Assembly (NCBI RefSeq): GCF_016900655.1
Contig: NZ_JACJKH010000011.1
Coordinates: 1 to 64,000, forward strand
Direction: 5' to 3'
Length of the DNA: 64,000 bases
Source: Drancourtella massiliensis
GTDB taxonomy: Bacteria > Bacillota > Clostridia > Lachnospirales > Lachnospiraceae
The position numbers and the translations under genes were made by a program. Below, in pieces: positions 8,703-18,701 of this stretch. Position 1 is the stretch's first letter; the number at the start of each line of letters is the position of its first letter. The notes beneath the pieces are model-generated. The model was not told the DNA's origin and searched no databases. It was given only the letters and a program-made list of their open reading frames with translations.

Positions 8703-10961
8703 CTACAGATGCCAGATGTCCTCATTGTATTCCCGGATAGTCCGGTCAGAAGAGAAGAATCCGGCTTTCGCAATGTTGACAAGCGCTTTCTTTGCCCATG
8801 TCTTCTCATCCTCATAATCTTCGAGCATCTGCTCTTTTGTCTGAATGTAATCTTTCACATCCAGAAGGGTCATGAACCAGTCTTTGGATACAATCTCTTT
8901 GTACAGTCTTGCAAGACTCACCGGATCACCGATGCGGATCAGGTCTTTGCTGATGATAAAGTCTACCAGCTCCTCGATCATCGGATCGTTGTCATAAATC
9001 TCGCCGGAGTTGTATCCTGCTGTATCGTAAAGTTTGATGACTTCTTCTGATTTTGCGCCGAAGATGTAGATGTTCTCATCTCCTACCAGCTCGTGAATCT
9101 CCACGTTTGCTCCATCTTCCGTTCCCAGTGTCACGGCACCGTTAAGCATGAATTTCATGTTTCCGGTTCCGGATGCTTCCTTGGAAGCAAGGGAAATCTG
9201 CTCGGAAATGTCACATGCCGGGATCAGTTTTTCCGCCTTGGTAACATTGTAGTTTTCTACCATGACAATCCGCATGTACGGACGTACCGCCGGATCGTTT
9301 TCGATCAGTTTCTGCAGGCAGAGGATCAGATGGATGATATCCTTTGCAATCGTATAAGCCGGCGCTGCCTTTGCACCGAAGATCATTGTAATCGGGCGTT
9401 TTGGCAGATTGCCTTTCTTGATTTCTTTGTATTTGTAAATTGCATACAGTGCGTTCATCTGCTGTCTCTTGTACTCATGGAGACGTTTGATCTGGATATC
9501 AAAGATGGAATTCTCATCGATTTCCACTCCCTGTGTCTGCATCAGATAATTCTTCAAGGCAGTTTTTGCGTTTTTCTTGATCGCTCTCAGATCACCAAGC
9601 ACTTTCTCATCGTCCTTGTATGCGAGAAGCTTTTCCAGATTGGAAGCGTCATCCATGAATTCCGGTCCGATCAGGTCTGCCAGATAATCGGACAGCTCAT
9701 GGTTGCAGTGTACAAGCCATCTGCGGAACGTGATTCCGTTCGTCTTATTGTTGAATTTTTCCGGATAAATGTCGTAGAACGGCTTTAACTCGGATCCTTT
9801 CAGAATCTCGGTATGAAGAGCCGCTACTCCATTGACTGCGTAGCCAAAGTGAATGTCAATGTGCGCCATATGTACCCGGTCCTGATTATCGATGATGTAC
9901 ACTCTTTCATCGTGGAAGTCTCTTCTGACACGTGCGTCCAGATCCCGGATGATCGGCATCAGGTGCGGAACGACCTTCTCCAGATAATGGATCGGCCATT
10001 TTTCCAGTGCCTCTGCCAGAATTGTGTGGTTCGTGTACGCACAGGTTTTTCTTACAACATCCACAGCGGTATCCATGTTAAATCCTCTCTGCATCAGGAG
10101 ACGGATCAGCTCCGGAATGACCATCGTCGGATGGGTATCGTTGATCTGGATTGCCACATGATCATACAGCTGATAGAGGTTGTATCCTTTCTCCTCCGCC
10201 TCTGCAAGGATCAGCTGTGCCGCGTTGCTGACCATGAAATACTGCTGATAGATTCTTAACAGCTGTCCTGCCTCGTCACTGTCATCCGGATAGAGGAAGA
10301 GTGTCAGGTTCTTCTTGATATCCTCTTTGTCAAACTGGATACCGTCATGGATGATGGACTCGTCCACAGAATCCAGATCAAACAGATGCAGCTTGTTGCA
10401 GCCGTTTTTATAACCCGGCACATCAATATCGTACATTGTGGAAGTCAGAGTGAAATCTTTAAACGGCACTTCAAAATGGCGTTCCGTCTTTGTCAGCCAG
10501 CTGTTGTCTGTGATCCACGGGTTTTTCTCTTCTCTCTGCTTGTTGTCAACAAAGGTCTGACGGAACAATCCGTCGTGGTAGTTTAAGCCCACGCCGTCTC
10601 CCGGCAGTCCCAGTGTCGCGATGGAATCCAGGAAACATGCTGCCAGACGTCCAAGTCCTCCGTTTCCAAGGGACGGCTCCAGCTCGGCCTCCTCGATTTC
10701 TGTAATATCTTTGCCGTGATTTTTCAGTACCTCTCTTGTCTCATCAAACAGGCCAAGGTTAATCAGGTTGTTGGATAACAGTTTTCCAATCAGGAATTCC
10801 GCGGAAATATAATAGAGTTTTTTATTTCCTTCATTCCTCTTTATTCCTGCCATTTTCTCTTTTGTAATGCATAAAAGCGCTGTATAAATTTCTTCATTGG
10901 ACGCATCGCTGATGCTTTTTCCATAGTTTTTCTGTAACATCTCCTGTAATAACTGTTCCAT
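8703..10961 (-). CDS. glgP: Glycogen/maltodextrin phosphorylase
   Basis: The 752-residue GT35 enzyme releases glucose-1-phosphate from alpha-1,4-glucans using phosphate. The pyridoxal-phosphate lysine is Lys603 in [34 protein letters not shown] near residues 95-113 and [12 protein letters not shown] near 274 are further hallmarks. At about 750 residues it is shorter than the eukaryotic type, as usual for clostridia. Within the operon it sits between the debranching enzyme and malQ, which argues for a role in using imported maltodextrins as well as stored glycogen. It is soluble and cytoplasmic. Confidence 0.96.
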   Translation of the reverse strand: MEQLLQEMLQKNYGKSISDASNEEIYTALLCITKEKMAGIKRNEGNKKLYYISAEFLIGKLLSNNLINLGLFDETREVLKNHGKDITEIEEAELEPSLGNGGLGRLAACFLDSIATLGLPGDGVGLNYHDGLFRQTFVDNKQREEKNPWITDNSWLTKTERHFEVPFKDFTLTSTMYDIDVPGYKNGCNKLHLFDLDSVDESIIHDGIQFDKEDIKKNLTLFLYPDDSDEAGQLLRIYQQYFMVSNAAQLILAEAEEKGYNLYQLYDHVAIQINDTHPTMVIPELIRLLMQRGFNMDTAVDVVRKTCAYTNHTILAEALEKWPIHYLEKVVPHLMPIIRDLDARVRRDFHDERVYIIDNQDRVHMAHIDIHFGYAVNGVAALHTEILKGSELKPFYDIYPEKFNNKTNGITFRRWLVHCNHELSDYLADLIGPEFMDDASNLEKLLAYKDDEKVLGDLRAIKKNAKTALKNYLMQTQGVEIDENSIFDIQIKRLHEYKRQQMNALYAIYKYKEIKKGNLPKRPITMIFGAKAAPAYTIAKDIIHLILCLQKLIENDPAVRPYMRIVMVENYNVTKAEKLIPACDISEQISLASKEASGTGNMKFMLNGAVTLGTEDGANVEIHELVGDENIYIFGAKSEEVIKLYDTAGYNSGEIYDNDPMIEELVDFIISKDLIRIGDPVSLARLYKEIVSKDWFMTLLDVKDYIQTKEQMLEDYEDEKTWAKKALVNIAKAGFFSSDRTIREYNEDIWHL

Positions 10962-10987
10962 CTTTGTTCTCCTTTCGATGTGTGTTC

Positions 10988-12916
10988 TTATTTGACTGCT
11001 TCATATACACGCAGAATTTCTCCTACGCTCCACGCCTGGGCGAAGCATCCCTTTGACGAGGATGGATTTCCTCCGTCGTAAATCTCCGGAAGCTGTCCGA
11101 TACAGCCCTCCCTCATGGCGCTTTCCATGACTTCCAGCTGTTCTTTGACTTCTTCTTTCGCCTCTTCGCTGTATCCGCATACCTTCAGATATGCCAGATA
11201 ATAAGCGCCAAGCGGGAAGGTCCAGACCGTTCCCTGATGATATGCCAGGTCACGTTCTATCATCTCTCCCCCGTAAAACGGGTGGAACTCTTCGTCCCCT
11301 TCTTCCAGCGTGCGCAGTCCGTAAGGGGTGTACAGTTTTTCATAGACAGTGCGCACCACCTGCCGTTCCTGATCTTTTTCCAGCATGGTAAACGGCATGG
11401 ATACGGCCCAGATCTGGTTGCACCGGATCTGCATGTCCGCCTTTGTTCCGGATACGAGATCTTTCAGGCATCCTCTCTCTTCATTCCAGAACTGTTCCCG
11501 GAAAGAAGTGCGTGTCCTGTCCGCAAGCACCCCATACCCAGTATATTCCAATCCAAGTTCAGATGCAAATATTTCCATAATCCGAAGTGCATTATACCAG
11601 TAGGCATTGATCTCCACCGGTTTGCCATGTCTTGGCGTCGGAAGGATTTCTCCCACCCGGACATCCATCCAGGTCACCTGGTCCAGGCCTTCTCCTGCCC
11701 GGATCAGGCCGTCTTCTTCCATCCGGATGCCGTGTCTCGTTCCCTCCCGGTATTTTGTGATGATCCGTTCCATCACAGGCCAGACTTCCTTGACAAAGTC
11801 CATATCCCCCGATGCCTGATAATACAGATACACACAGTTGATAAACAAAAGAGCTGCATCCACTGTATTGTACCTCGGCTCATTCTTTCCTTCCGGGAAC
11901 AGATTCGGCATCAGACCGTCACGCTCGTTTGCTGCAAAGGTCCTCAGGATCTCTTTTGCCGTCTCATACTGCCCGGTTGAAATGCAGACACCCGGAAGAG
12001 CAATCATCGTATCCCGGCCCCAGTCCTCAAAGAACGGGAAGCCTGCAAGAATCGTTTTTCCTCCTGTAGATTCCCGGTCTGCCACAAACTGTGCCGCACT
12101 CTTTACAAGAACCTTTGCCATCGGATCCGCAAATCCGGCTTTTTCCTCCAGCGCTTTTCTGTACTTTTTTGTCTCCGCAATCACTGCCTGCGCATCGTTT
12201 CTGCCTTGTTCCATCGAGCAGACGATAGAAAGTGTCCTTCTTTCTCCTGCCGGAACCTGCATCCGGATCTTCAGCACCGCTTTTGCCGTTCCGCTCTCCC
12301 TTCTGCCGTCGCAGGCATCATAGCTGTAATAATACGTCTCTGTCTGCTCCTCCGGGAGGATTTCCCCGTCCGTCTCGAAATAGAGAGTCAATCCGTCTGA
12401 AGAAACGGTATTCCCTTTTCGTTCAAACACCTGCTCCTCCGTCAGATCCTCTCCCTTTCTTACAAACTGTAAAAAAGGTGTAACGACAAGCTCTGCATCA
12501 AACAGGCTTTGATTTTTCATCTCATAGACAACTGCCACCGTATTTTCCAACTGGGCCATCCCGAGTTCTTTCCGGATCCGGACGCCTTTTGTCTCCCAGC
12601 GCCAGACCGGAGTATCCTCAAAGGAGAATGCGGACAGATGCTGGTATCCTTCTTCTTTTGTCCCGTCCGCAAACTCCTGCGTCGAGAGAATCTGTTTCTC
12701 TTCTCCGATCCGGATCTCTTCTTTCAGACGATGGATCAGATTGTATCGATGATTCGGTGCCTTCGTACATGCCATCAATAGCGCATGGTCATTTCTCGTA
12801 ACCGAACCGGTCATCGTCAGAGAGGAAAACCCTCCCAGTCCGTTTGTCAGAAGATAACAGTTTTCCTGTCCTCTTGAAAGTGTTTTAAAATCCTGTTTTC
12901 CGTATATCCATTTCAT
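10988..12916 (-). CDS. Amylo-alpha-1,6-glucosidase (glycogen debranching enzyme)
   Basis: The 642-residue protein has an N-terminal GDE-N-like beta domain ([29 protein letters not shown]) and a C-terminal alpha/alpha barrel of the GDE_C/GH133 type. Signatures are [32 protein letters not shown] and [15 protein letters not shown]. It should cleave alpha-1,6 branch points so that GlgP can continue. I place the start at the ATG at 12916. The longer frame to 12946 would use TTG, lacks a ribosome binding site and would overlap the pullulanase gene. It sits 10 bases downstream of the pullulanase gene, giving the operon two different 1,6-acting enzymes. Confidence 0.9.
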   Translation of the reverse strand: MKWIYGKQDFKTLSRGQENCYLLTNGLGGFSSLTMTGSVTRNDHALLMACTKAPNHRYNLIHRLKEEIRIGEEKQILSTQEFADGTKEEGYQHLSAFSFEDTPVWRWETKGVRIRKELGMAQLENTVAVVYEMKNQSLFDAELVVTPFLQFVRKGEDLTEEQVFERKGNTVSSDGLTLYFETDGEILPEEQTETYYYSYDACDGRRESGTAKAVLKIRMQVPAGERRTLSIVCSMEQGRNDAQAVIAETKKYRKALEEKAGFADPMAKVLVKSAAQFVADRESTGGKTILAGFPFFEDWGRDTMIALPGVCISTGQYETAKEILRTFAANERDGLMPNLFPEGKNEPRYNTVDAALLFINCVYLYYQASGDMDFVKEVWPVMERIITKYREGTRHGIRMEEDGLIRAGEGLDQVTWMDVRVGEILPTPRHGKPVEINAYWYNALRIMEIFASELGLEYTGYGVLADRTRTSFREQFWNEERGCLKDLVSGTKADMQIRCNQIWAVSMPFTMLEKDQERQVVRTVYEKLYTPYGLRTLEEGDEEFHPFYGGEMIERDLAYHQGTVWTFPLGAYYLAYLKVCGYSEEAKEEVKEQLEVMESAMREGCIGQLPEIYDGGNPSSSKGCFAQAWSVGEILRVYEAVK

Positions 12917-12926
12917 AAGTCTGTCT

Positions 12927-14864
12927 TCACTTTCCTGTTTGTCCAAGTACTAATACACTGTGGCTGTCCACCTTTACCGTTCCTTCTGTAACAAATGGAT
13001 CTCTCCACAGATTGCTGCTATATCCATCCAGAAGGACTTCCCATTTTCCTTCCGGAAGCTCAACCGCAAATTTTTCATTTCTACTATTATAAATAATACA
13101 TAACGTTTCCCATCTTGACGGTGCTCTTTCGTTTCGATTATCCACCGTAAACCCAACTGCTCCGTCTGTTTTCCACCGGTTCTGAATCCTTTTCCATGCG
13201 TTCTCAGACTTGTCGCAAAGTCCCGGAAGCTGTTTTCTCAGATGAATCAGCCCGCTGTAATACTCTGTTAGTTCATACTGTTCATAAGCCCGTTTCCAGT
13301 CCAGCCGGTTGATCTCAATCGGCGCATTGTAGGAATTTTCCAGTCCGTCCTTCGTGCGGGCAAATTCCTCTCCGGAAAGGAAGAACAGATTTCCCTGGCA
13401 GGTCATGTAGATGGCCGCTGCCATGCGGTTGGCCTGCATCCGTTCTTTCTCATCCGGGATTGTCAGGGAGAGTTTATCCCACAATGTCCAGTTGTCATGG
13501 GCAGATACATAGGTGATGACCTGGGAAGGTGCTTTCACCTTCGACTTTGGCCCGCACCAGGCGCGAACGGAAGCAAGAATTTCCTCCTCCAGGCCTTCTC
13601 CCCCATTGACAAATCCCGGCTCCTCCCCTTCGAATGTATGACCTTTTACCGCATCCCGTGTATCATCACAGAAGAAGCCTACATGCGGATCCAGCTGGTC
13701 CACATGGCATTTCAGTGCCGGAACCGCCTGTTTTTCCATCGGAGTTTCATCTGCAGACCACGGTTCTCCGAATACCATCTTTTCCCCTTTACCATACCGG
13801 AGCGCAAGTTCCTTCTCAATCCGGTTCATCAGCCCCGTATCCAGAAGCCCCATCAGGTCAAACCGGAAGCCGTCGATGTGGTATTCTTCAGCCCAGTAAA
13901 GAACGGAGTCCAGAATGTAGTTTGCGCACATGCTCCGCTCGCTCGCCACATCGTTCCCACAGGCAGAACCGTTTGCGGTCTCCCCGTTTTCATGGACACG
14001 GTAATAGTACCACGGCACCGTTTTCTGGAACCAGGCATCAAGGGAATAGGTATGATTATAAACCACATCCATGATGACCCGGAACCCGTTTTTATGCAGA
14101 AACTGGATCATCTCCTTGAATTCCTTGATCCGGACCTCTCCGTTTCTTGGGTCCGTCGAGTAGGAGCCTTCCGGAACGTTATAGTTCACCGGATCGTATC
14201 CCCAGTTGAACTCCCCTTCTGTCTTGCTTTCATCCACAGATCCATAATCGTAGACCGGCATCAGCTGCACGTGGGTGATACCGAGTTTCTTCATATAAGA
14301 AAAGCCCGTGGGATGCACGCCGTCGTGGTCTAGTGTCGTATTCTCACAGGTAAATGCCTTATACTTCCCCCGGAAGGCTGCCGGGAATCCTCCGGACGGA
14401 TCCCAGGAATATTCCCCGATATGCAGCTCATAAATAATCTGTTCCTGCTGATAAGCGGGGGAAACATCTTCCTCCCATCCTTTTGGATCTGTTCTTTTTA
14501 AATCTACAATCATGCTCCTCTTTCCGTTGATCCCGCAGGCTTTCGCATAAGGATCCGCCGAGCATATCATCTTTCCCTCTATGGAAAGTTCAAAATCATA
14601 GTATACTTTGTGAAGCACTTCTTTTGTCCGGTATGCCCAGACACCTTTGCCCTCTTTTACCATCGCTTCCGTCCGGTATGAATCTTCTGATTCTCCATCA
14701 TGATAGAAGCGGACTGTTACAGACTCGGCCACCGGGCTCCACAGGAGGATGGAAGTTCCATCCTCCGTGCAGGCTGCCCCGAGGTCATGCCCTTCATAGG
14801 TATAGTTCTGTTCAAATTCCGGATCTGAATAAAATGTTTTCCATTCTTTTGCTGTCTTTCTCAT
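12927..14864 (-). CDS. pulA: Type I pullulanase (GH13_14)
   Basis: This debranching enzyme of about 645 residues has an early CBM48-like region (CTEDGTSILLWSPVAESVTVRFYHDG) and the type I pullulanase motif FNWGYDPVNYNVPEGSYSTDP. GH13 blocks include VIMDVVYNHTY, nucleophile region DGFRFDLMGLLD, the acid/base Glu in MVFGEPWSAD and YVSAHDNWTLWD. No signal peptide or sortase motif is present, so it acts in the cytoplasm on imported branched dextrins, not on external starch. The ATG at 14864 has GAGGG at good spacing; a start 15 bases upstream is also open. It follows malG by about 30 bases. Confidence 0.92.
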   Translation of the reverse strand: MRKTAKEWKTFYSDPEFEQNYTYEGHDLGAACTEDGTSILLWSPVAESVTVRFYHDGESEDSYRTEAMVKEGKGVWAYRTKEVLHKVYYDFELSIEGKMICSADPYAKACGINGKRSMIVDLKRTDPKGWEEDVSPAYQQEQIIYELHIGEYSWDPSGGFPAAFRGKYKAFTCENTTLDHDGVHPTGFSYMKKLGITHVQLMPVYDYGSVDESKTEGEFNWGYDPVNYNVPEGSYSTDPRNGEVRIKEFKEMIQFLHKNGFRVIMDVVYNHTYSLDAWFQKTVPWYYYRVHENGETANGSACGNDVASERSMCANYILDSVLYWAEEYHIDGFRFDLMGLLDTGLMNRIEKELALRYGKGEKMVFGEPWSADETPMEKQAVPALKCHVDQLDPHVGFFCDDTRDAVKGHTFEGEEPGFVNGGEGLEEEILASVRAWCGPKSKVKAPSQVITYVSAHDNWTLWDKLSLTIPDEKERMQANRMAAAIYMTCQGNLFFLSGEEFARTKDGLENSYNAPIEINRLDWKRAYEQYELTEYYSGLIHLRKQLPGLCDKSENAWKRIQNRWKTDGAVGFTVDNRNERAPSRWETLCIIYNSRNEKFAVELPEGKWEVLLDGYSSNLWRDPFVTEGTVKVDSHSVLVLGQTGK

Positions 14865-14894
14865 CTGTCTGTCCCTCATTCAAATCTGATTGTT

Positions 14895-15770
14895 TTAGCC
14901 CTTTACAGCACCGGACATACCGTCCACATAGTATCTCTGCATGAACAGGAAGAGGATCGCGATCGGAATTGAAATCAACACCGCTCCTGCAGCGAAACTT
15001 GTGTACCAGCTGTCAATATATTCTTTCTGAAGCATATTCCAAAGTCCGATCGCAACTGTATACTGGTCGGAGTTTGCACGGCAGATTACCTTTGCGAAAA
15101 TGAAATCCAGCCATGGTGACATGAAAGATGTCAGTACCGTGTAAATAACGATCGGTTTACTAAGCGGCAGTGTAATCTTCGTAAAAATCTGCCACCTTGT
15201 ACATCCATCGAGAAGCGCCGCCTCGTCCACCGCAATCGGAACCGTATCAAAGAATCCTTTTGCGATCTGGAAGCTTAAGCCCGCTCCTCCTGAATAACAC
15301 AGGATCAAAGCCAGTTTGATCAGATTGCCTTCTGTAAGGCCAATTGCCTTCAGGATGAAGTACACCGCAATCATTGACATGAATCCAGGAAACAGACCAA
15401 GAATCATCGCCATGTTCATGTATGGTTTCCGCAGTTTAAATTTCAGTCTGGACAGACAGTAGGAAACTGCCAGAACATAAAAGGTAGATAAGATACAGGA
15501 ACATACTGCGATGAACAGCGTGTTCATGAACATCTGCGGAAAGTTCAGGATTGATGTATCCGTAAACAGTTTCACATAGTTGTCAAGTGTGAAGCTTTGC
15601 GGGAAGAAGGTGGAAACATAGGATCCTTTTTCCGCCCGGAAGCTCGTCAGTATTACCCAGATAATCGGGAATACCCAGATAAACGCCAGTATGGCAAGTA
15701 CGACATGAACGATCGTATTATTGATAAAACGTCTCTTTTTAGCTGAGCGTACTTTTGTTTTCGCAGCCAT
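14895..15770 (-). CDS. malG: Maltodextrin ABC transporter permease, MalG type
   Basis: The 291-residue inner-membrane permease has about six helices and the EAA loop EAALLDGCTRWQIFTKITLPLSKP, which docks the ATPase. The C-terminus ends with QRYYVDGMSGAVKG, which is characteristic of MalG-type sugar permeases. It lies 3 bases after malF and with MalE and MalF forms a carbohydrate importer. No dedicated ATPase gene is found in the locus, so a shared MsmK/MalK-like ATPase encoded elsewhere is likely, as is common in Firmicutes. Confidence 0.93.
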   Translation of the reverse strand: MAAKTKVRSAKKRRFINNTIVHVVLAILAFIWVFPIIWVILTSFRAEKGSYVSTFFPQSFTLDNYVKLFTDTSILNFPQMFMNTLFIAVCSCILSTFYVLAVSYCLSRLKFKLRKPYMNMAMILGLFPGFMSMIAVYFILKAIGLTEGNLIKLALILCYSGGAGLSFQIAKGFFDTVPIAVDEAALLDGCTRWQIFTKITLPLSKPIVIYTVLTSFMSPWLDFIFAKVICRANSDQYTVAIGLWNMLQKEYIDSWYTSFAAGAVLISIPIAILFLFMQRYYVDGMSGAVKG

Positions 15771-15773
15771 GAT

Positions 15774-17153
15774 CTAGAATCCCCCTTCTTCTTTATATGA
15801 TTTACTGTTGCGGTAAGTAAGGAGCGCCGCAATCGCCAGAATGATAAATGTCAGGATACCGATAACCGCACCGATGTTGTAGTACTGTTTGTCTACGGTC
15901 AGTTTGTACAGCCATGTTACAAGCAGGTCAGTGCTTCCTGCCGTGGATTCCAGATTGGTAACCGGATCTCCTCCCGACAACAGGTAGATAACGTTGAAGT
16001 TGTTGACGTTTCCTGTAAATGTTGTAATCAGGTATGGTGTCGTCACATACAGCATGTACGGAAGTGTGATCTTAAAGAAGATCTGCACTGCATTGGCGCC
16101 GTCCACTCTGGCGGCCTCGTAAAGCTCACCCGGAATATTCTGAAGGACTCCGGTCAGCTGAAGCAGTGTATATGGTACACCAACCCAGATATTGATTACA
16201 ATAACCGTTACTCTTGCCCACGTTGGATCCGTAAAGAACGGGAGGCTTGCATCCTGCGCAATCAGTCCCAGATTACGAAGCAGGACATTGACCGCGCCTT
16301 CCGGCTGAAGCATCGTTCTCATAATCAGAAGAGAAACGAACATCGGAACCGCACAGGAGAGTACGAAGCAGAATCTCCAGAATCCCTTTGCCTTTGTATC
16401 TTTCCGGTTGATTACAATAGAAAGAATCATACCGAAAATATAGTTGCTGAATGTTGCGAAGAACGCCCACACAAGTGTCCATCCAAGTACAGACCAGAAC
16501 GTGCTTCCCAGGATACTGCTGGAATCAAACAGCGCTTTGAAGTTGTCAAGTCCCACCCAGTCAAACAGCATCAGATGATTGTCGATTTTACTGTAGTTCG
16601 TAAATGCCATACAGATCATAAAGATCAACGGCAGAATCGTCAGCGCACCGATAAAGATCATCGGCGGTGTCATCAGAAGTCTGTGCAGGTTTTCATGCAG
16701 AAGAGATTTCAGATCTTCCACAAATGTATTGATATGTCTGCCCTGTTTATCCAGGCACTCTGCCTTGTAGGCACTCTTCAGTGCTCCTCTCCATGCCCAG
16801 ATCATCAGTACGGTAAGAAGAAGTGTTGCCACACCGTAGAGCAGGATCAGAATAGACTGATCTCCCTTTGTATAAACATAAATCTGATTTGCCTCATCCC
16901 AGATTTCTTTTTGTTCCACTGTTCCAAGTGTTCCAAGCATCGACAGGAACTGAATCCCATTTACGATCATAAACACGATATATGCTACTTCTATTGCCAG
17001 AAAGAGCAGACCTTTGATCTTCTGCTTATGTATAATATTTCCAAATCCCATCAGCACCATGGAGAGTTTTGTCTCCATGCCGCCTTCCCTGATCGCCGCC
17101 TTACAGGTATACGGTGTCGGGAAATCATTGACATGCTTTTTTCTTATTCCCAT
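15774..17153 (-). CDS. malF: Maltodextrin ABC transporter permease, MalF type
   Basis: This 459-residue permease has an N-terminal extension (about 1-150) with two further helices (GLLFLAIEVAYIVFMIVNG and ILILLYGVATLLLTVLMIWAW), followed by a standard six-helix MalF core. The EAA loop reads YEAARVDGANAVQIFFKITLPYM. The start at 17153 has an AGAGGTGAG site. A second Met at 17078 (METKLSMVLMG) also has a purine-rich lead and would remove 25 residues. It sits 15 bases after malE. The long N-terminus is shared by many clostridial maltose/maltodextrin permeases. Confidence 0.92.
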   Translation of the reverse strand: MGIRKKHVNDFPTPYTCKAAIREGGMETKLSMVLMGFGNIIHKQKIKGLLFLAIEVAYIVFMIVNGIQFLSMLGTLGTVEQKEIWDEANQIYVYTKGDQSILILLYGVATLLLTVLMIWAWRGALKSAYKAECLDKQGRHINTFVEDLKSLLHENLHRLLMTPPMIFIGALTILPLIFMICMAFTNYSKIDNHLMLFDWVGLDNFKALFDSSSILGSTFWSVLGWTLVWAFFATFSNYIFGMILSIVINRKDTKAKGFWRFCFVLSCAVPMFVSLLIMRTMLQPEGAVNVLLRNLGLIAQDASLPFFTDPTWARVTVIVINIWVGVPYTLLQLTGVLQNIPGELYEAARVDGANAVQIFFKITLPYMLYVTTPYLITTFTGNVNNFNVIYLLSGGDPVTNLESTAGSTDLLVTWLYKLTVDKQYYNIGAVIGILTFIILAIAALLTYRNSKSYKEEGGF

Positions 17154-17168
17154 CCTTTTCTCACCTCT

Positions 17169-18401
17169 TTAGATTCCGCCGCTGTTCATTGCTTCATTCA
17201 TGGATTCCGTCTGCTCAGCCGCATTATCATGTGTCACGCTGCCGTTTCGGATTCCTTTACCCATATTTTCCACCGGAGTCCAGCAGTTGTTCATCTTGGA
17301 AACAAACGGCTGAAGAATTGATGTATAATTAAATGTATTGTTCTGTGCCATAACAAGCGGGTCGCCTGAAATCGCTTCTTCTTCGAGAAGCTCCGTATTA
17401 CACGGGATCACATTTCTCAGTTCGTAATGTGCCCGCTGAGCTTCTGCGGATCCAAGATATACCGCCAGTTCTACTGCTGCTACCATATCATCACAGTTCG
17501 GATTGACTCCGATCGCCTTGGAACCGGCATAAGCCATCATCTGTTTTTCCTCTCCGTTCAATGTGAATGTCGGAAGGGCCGCGATGCCCATGTTGTCCCC
17601 AAGCGCTTCTTTTACTGCATTTGCATCCCAGGAACCGGAAAAGATTGCCGAGATACTTCCATCACGAAGTCCTGCAATACCGGATCCGTCGGCATCGATG
17701 CGGAAGTTCGGATTCTTTTCCAGATCAATCAGATAATTCGTCACTTCTACTGCCTTGTCGCCGCCGAAATCCACACCTTTCGACTCATCCGTTCCATCTC
17801 CGAATAAAGTACATCCATTACCGATGTAGAAAGCCGGAAGATACCAGGAGTTTGTCAGCGGGAAAGAAACGACTCCTTTTTCAAGCATGGTATCCAGATT
17901 TTTGATGTCCTCCTCACTGAATACGCTCTTGTCGTAATACATAAACCAGGTATTGGTTGTAAACGGAACTCCGTAAAGTTCTCCGTCTTTGGTCAGAGAA
18001 GCAATTACCTCTTCGCTGTTCGTACTTTCGATCTCTTCTCTGTATTTTCCTCCAAATTTCGCAAGTGCATTTGCATCTGTCATCGTGGTGAGCGTGTCAT
18101 TTGCATACATAAATACGTCCGCACTTGCCTCTGCGTCCTGTGCAACCTGCCCGGCTGCCGATGCTTCATCCGCAACACCGTATACAAAGGTGATGTCCCA
18201 TTCCGGATGTTCATCCGCAAACTTTTCGCACATGGTCTGCAGCCATTCGCCACTGTCTTTTGACTGGTCTTCTGACGGCGACCAGACCATCAGACGAATA
18301 TTCTCTTTTCCACCGCCTGAACCGCTGCCGCTCCCGCATCCGGCGAACATTGATACAGCCAGCGCCGCTGTCAGCAGAACTGCCAACCCTCTTTTCTTCA
18401 T
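17169..18401 (-). CDS. malE: Maltodextrin-binding lipoprotein
   Basis: The 410-residue extracellular solute-binding protein starts with a lipoprotein signal peptide: MKKR, a hydrophobic run, then lipobox MFAGC with Cys22 as the lipidated residue, followed by a Gly/Ser linker. The body has the type-1 sugar-binding fold phrases (VWSPSEDQ, YGVPFTTNTWFMYYDKSVFSEEDIKNLD, GDPLVMAQ). It captures maltodextrins outside the cell and delivers them to MalFG. It is the first gene of the operon and is read from a clear sigma-A promoter with LacI-type half-sites at the transcription start. Confidence 0.93.
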   Translation of the reverse strand: MKKRGLAVLLTAALAVSMFAGCGSGSGSGGGKENIRLMVWSPSEDQSKDSGEWLQTMCEKFADEHPEWDITFVYGVADEASAAGQVAQDAEASADVFMYANDTLTTMTDANALAKFGGKYREEIESTNSEEVIASLTKDGELYGVPFTTNTWFMYYDKSVFSEEDIKNLDTMLEKGVVSFPLTNSWYLPAFYIGNGCTLFGDGTDESKGVDFGGDKAVEVTNYLIDLEKNPNFRIDADGSGIAGLRDGSISAIFSGSWDANAVKEALGDNMGIAALPTFTLNGEEKQMMAYAGSKAIGVNPNCDDMVAAVELAVYLGSAEAQRAHYELRNVIPCNTELLEEEAISGDPLVMAQNNTFNYTSILQPFVSKMNNCWTPVENMGKGIRNGSVTHDNAAEQTESMNEAMNSGGI

Positions 18402-18425
18402 AATTACTGCCCTTTCCTTTCAAAA

Positions 18426-18445
18426 AAGTTTCGTTTTGTTTCGTT
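18426..18445 (-). promoter_or_regulatory. Tandem operator-like half-sites at the malE start site
   Basis: Two 10-base units (AAGTTTCGTT, TTGTTTCGTT) lie head to tail, directly at and after the predicted malE transcription start. They match the arms of the inverted repeat at 18588-18618, so they are probably bound by the divergent LacI-type protein and repress malE when occupied. Confidence 0.6.
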
Positions 18446-18452
18446 GAATACT

Positions 18453-18481
18453 ACTATACCTTTCATCTACACATAAGTCAA
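18453..18481 (-). promoter_or_regulatory. Sigma-A promoter of malE
   Basis: On the minus strand, TTGACT (18481-18476) and TATAGT (18458-18453) are separated by 17 bases. Transcription would begin near 18446, leaving a leader of about 45 bases to malE. Confidence 0.8.
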
Positions 18482-18587
18482 CCCTGTAATACACGTTTCA
18501 TCATGCGTTTCTCTGTTTTAAACATTATTAACCACATATTTTTGTTCAATATGCACAACTTTCTTCCTCAATCTTCTCCAACTCACA

Positions 18588-18618
18588 TTACGAAACTTTC
18601 GAATTATAAGTTTCGTAA
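18588..18618. promoter_or_regulatory. Inverted repeat, candidate MalR operator
   Basis: TTACGAAACTT and AAGTTTCGTAA form perfect 11-base arms around a 9-base spacer. It lies just upstream of the -35 of the regulator's promoter and about 167 bases, close to 16 helical turns, from the half-sites at the malE start. Confidence 0.7.
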
Positions 18619-18624
18619 AAGGAA

Positions 18625-18653
18625 TTGCATTTTTTCCCTCCATCCGATATAAT
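18625..18653 (+). promoter_or_regulatory. Sigma-A promoter of the LacI-family regulator
   Basis: TTGCAT at 18625-18630 and a perfect TATAAT at 18648-18653 are 17 bases apart, 49 bases before the regulator's ATG. Confidence 0.75.
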
Positions 18654-18701
18654 AAAGAAAGATCATTTGATTTTGCAGTTTATTTTCTAAAGGGTGATAA
18701 T

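Larger units (their letters stand above)
18402..18701. other. Divergent mal control region
   Basis: A 300-base gap between malE (minus) and the LacI-family regulator (plus). It contains one sigma-A promoter for each direction and two groups of GTTTCG/CGAAAC half-sites, listed separately. No small gene is apparent. Confidence 0.85.

Noticed and set aside
12917-12946. Upstream TTG start for the debranching enzyme
   Set aside because: It has no ribosome binding site and would overlap the pullulanase coding end; the ATG at 12916 fits better.
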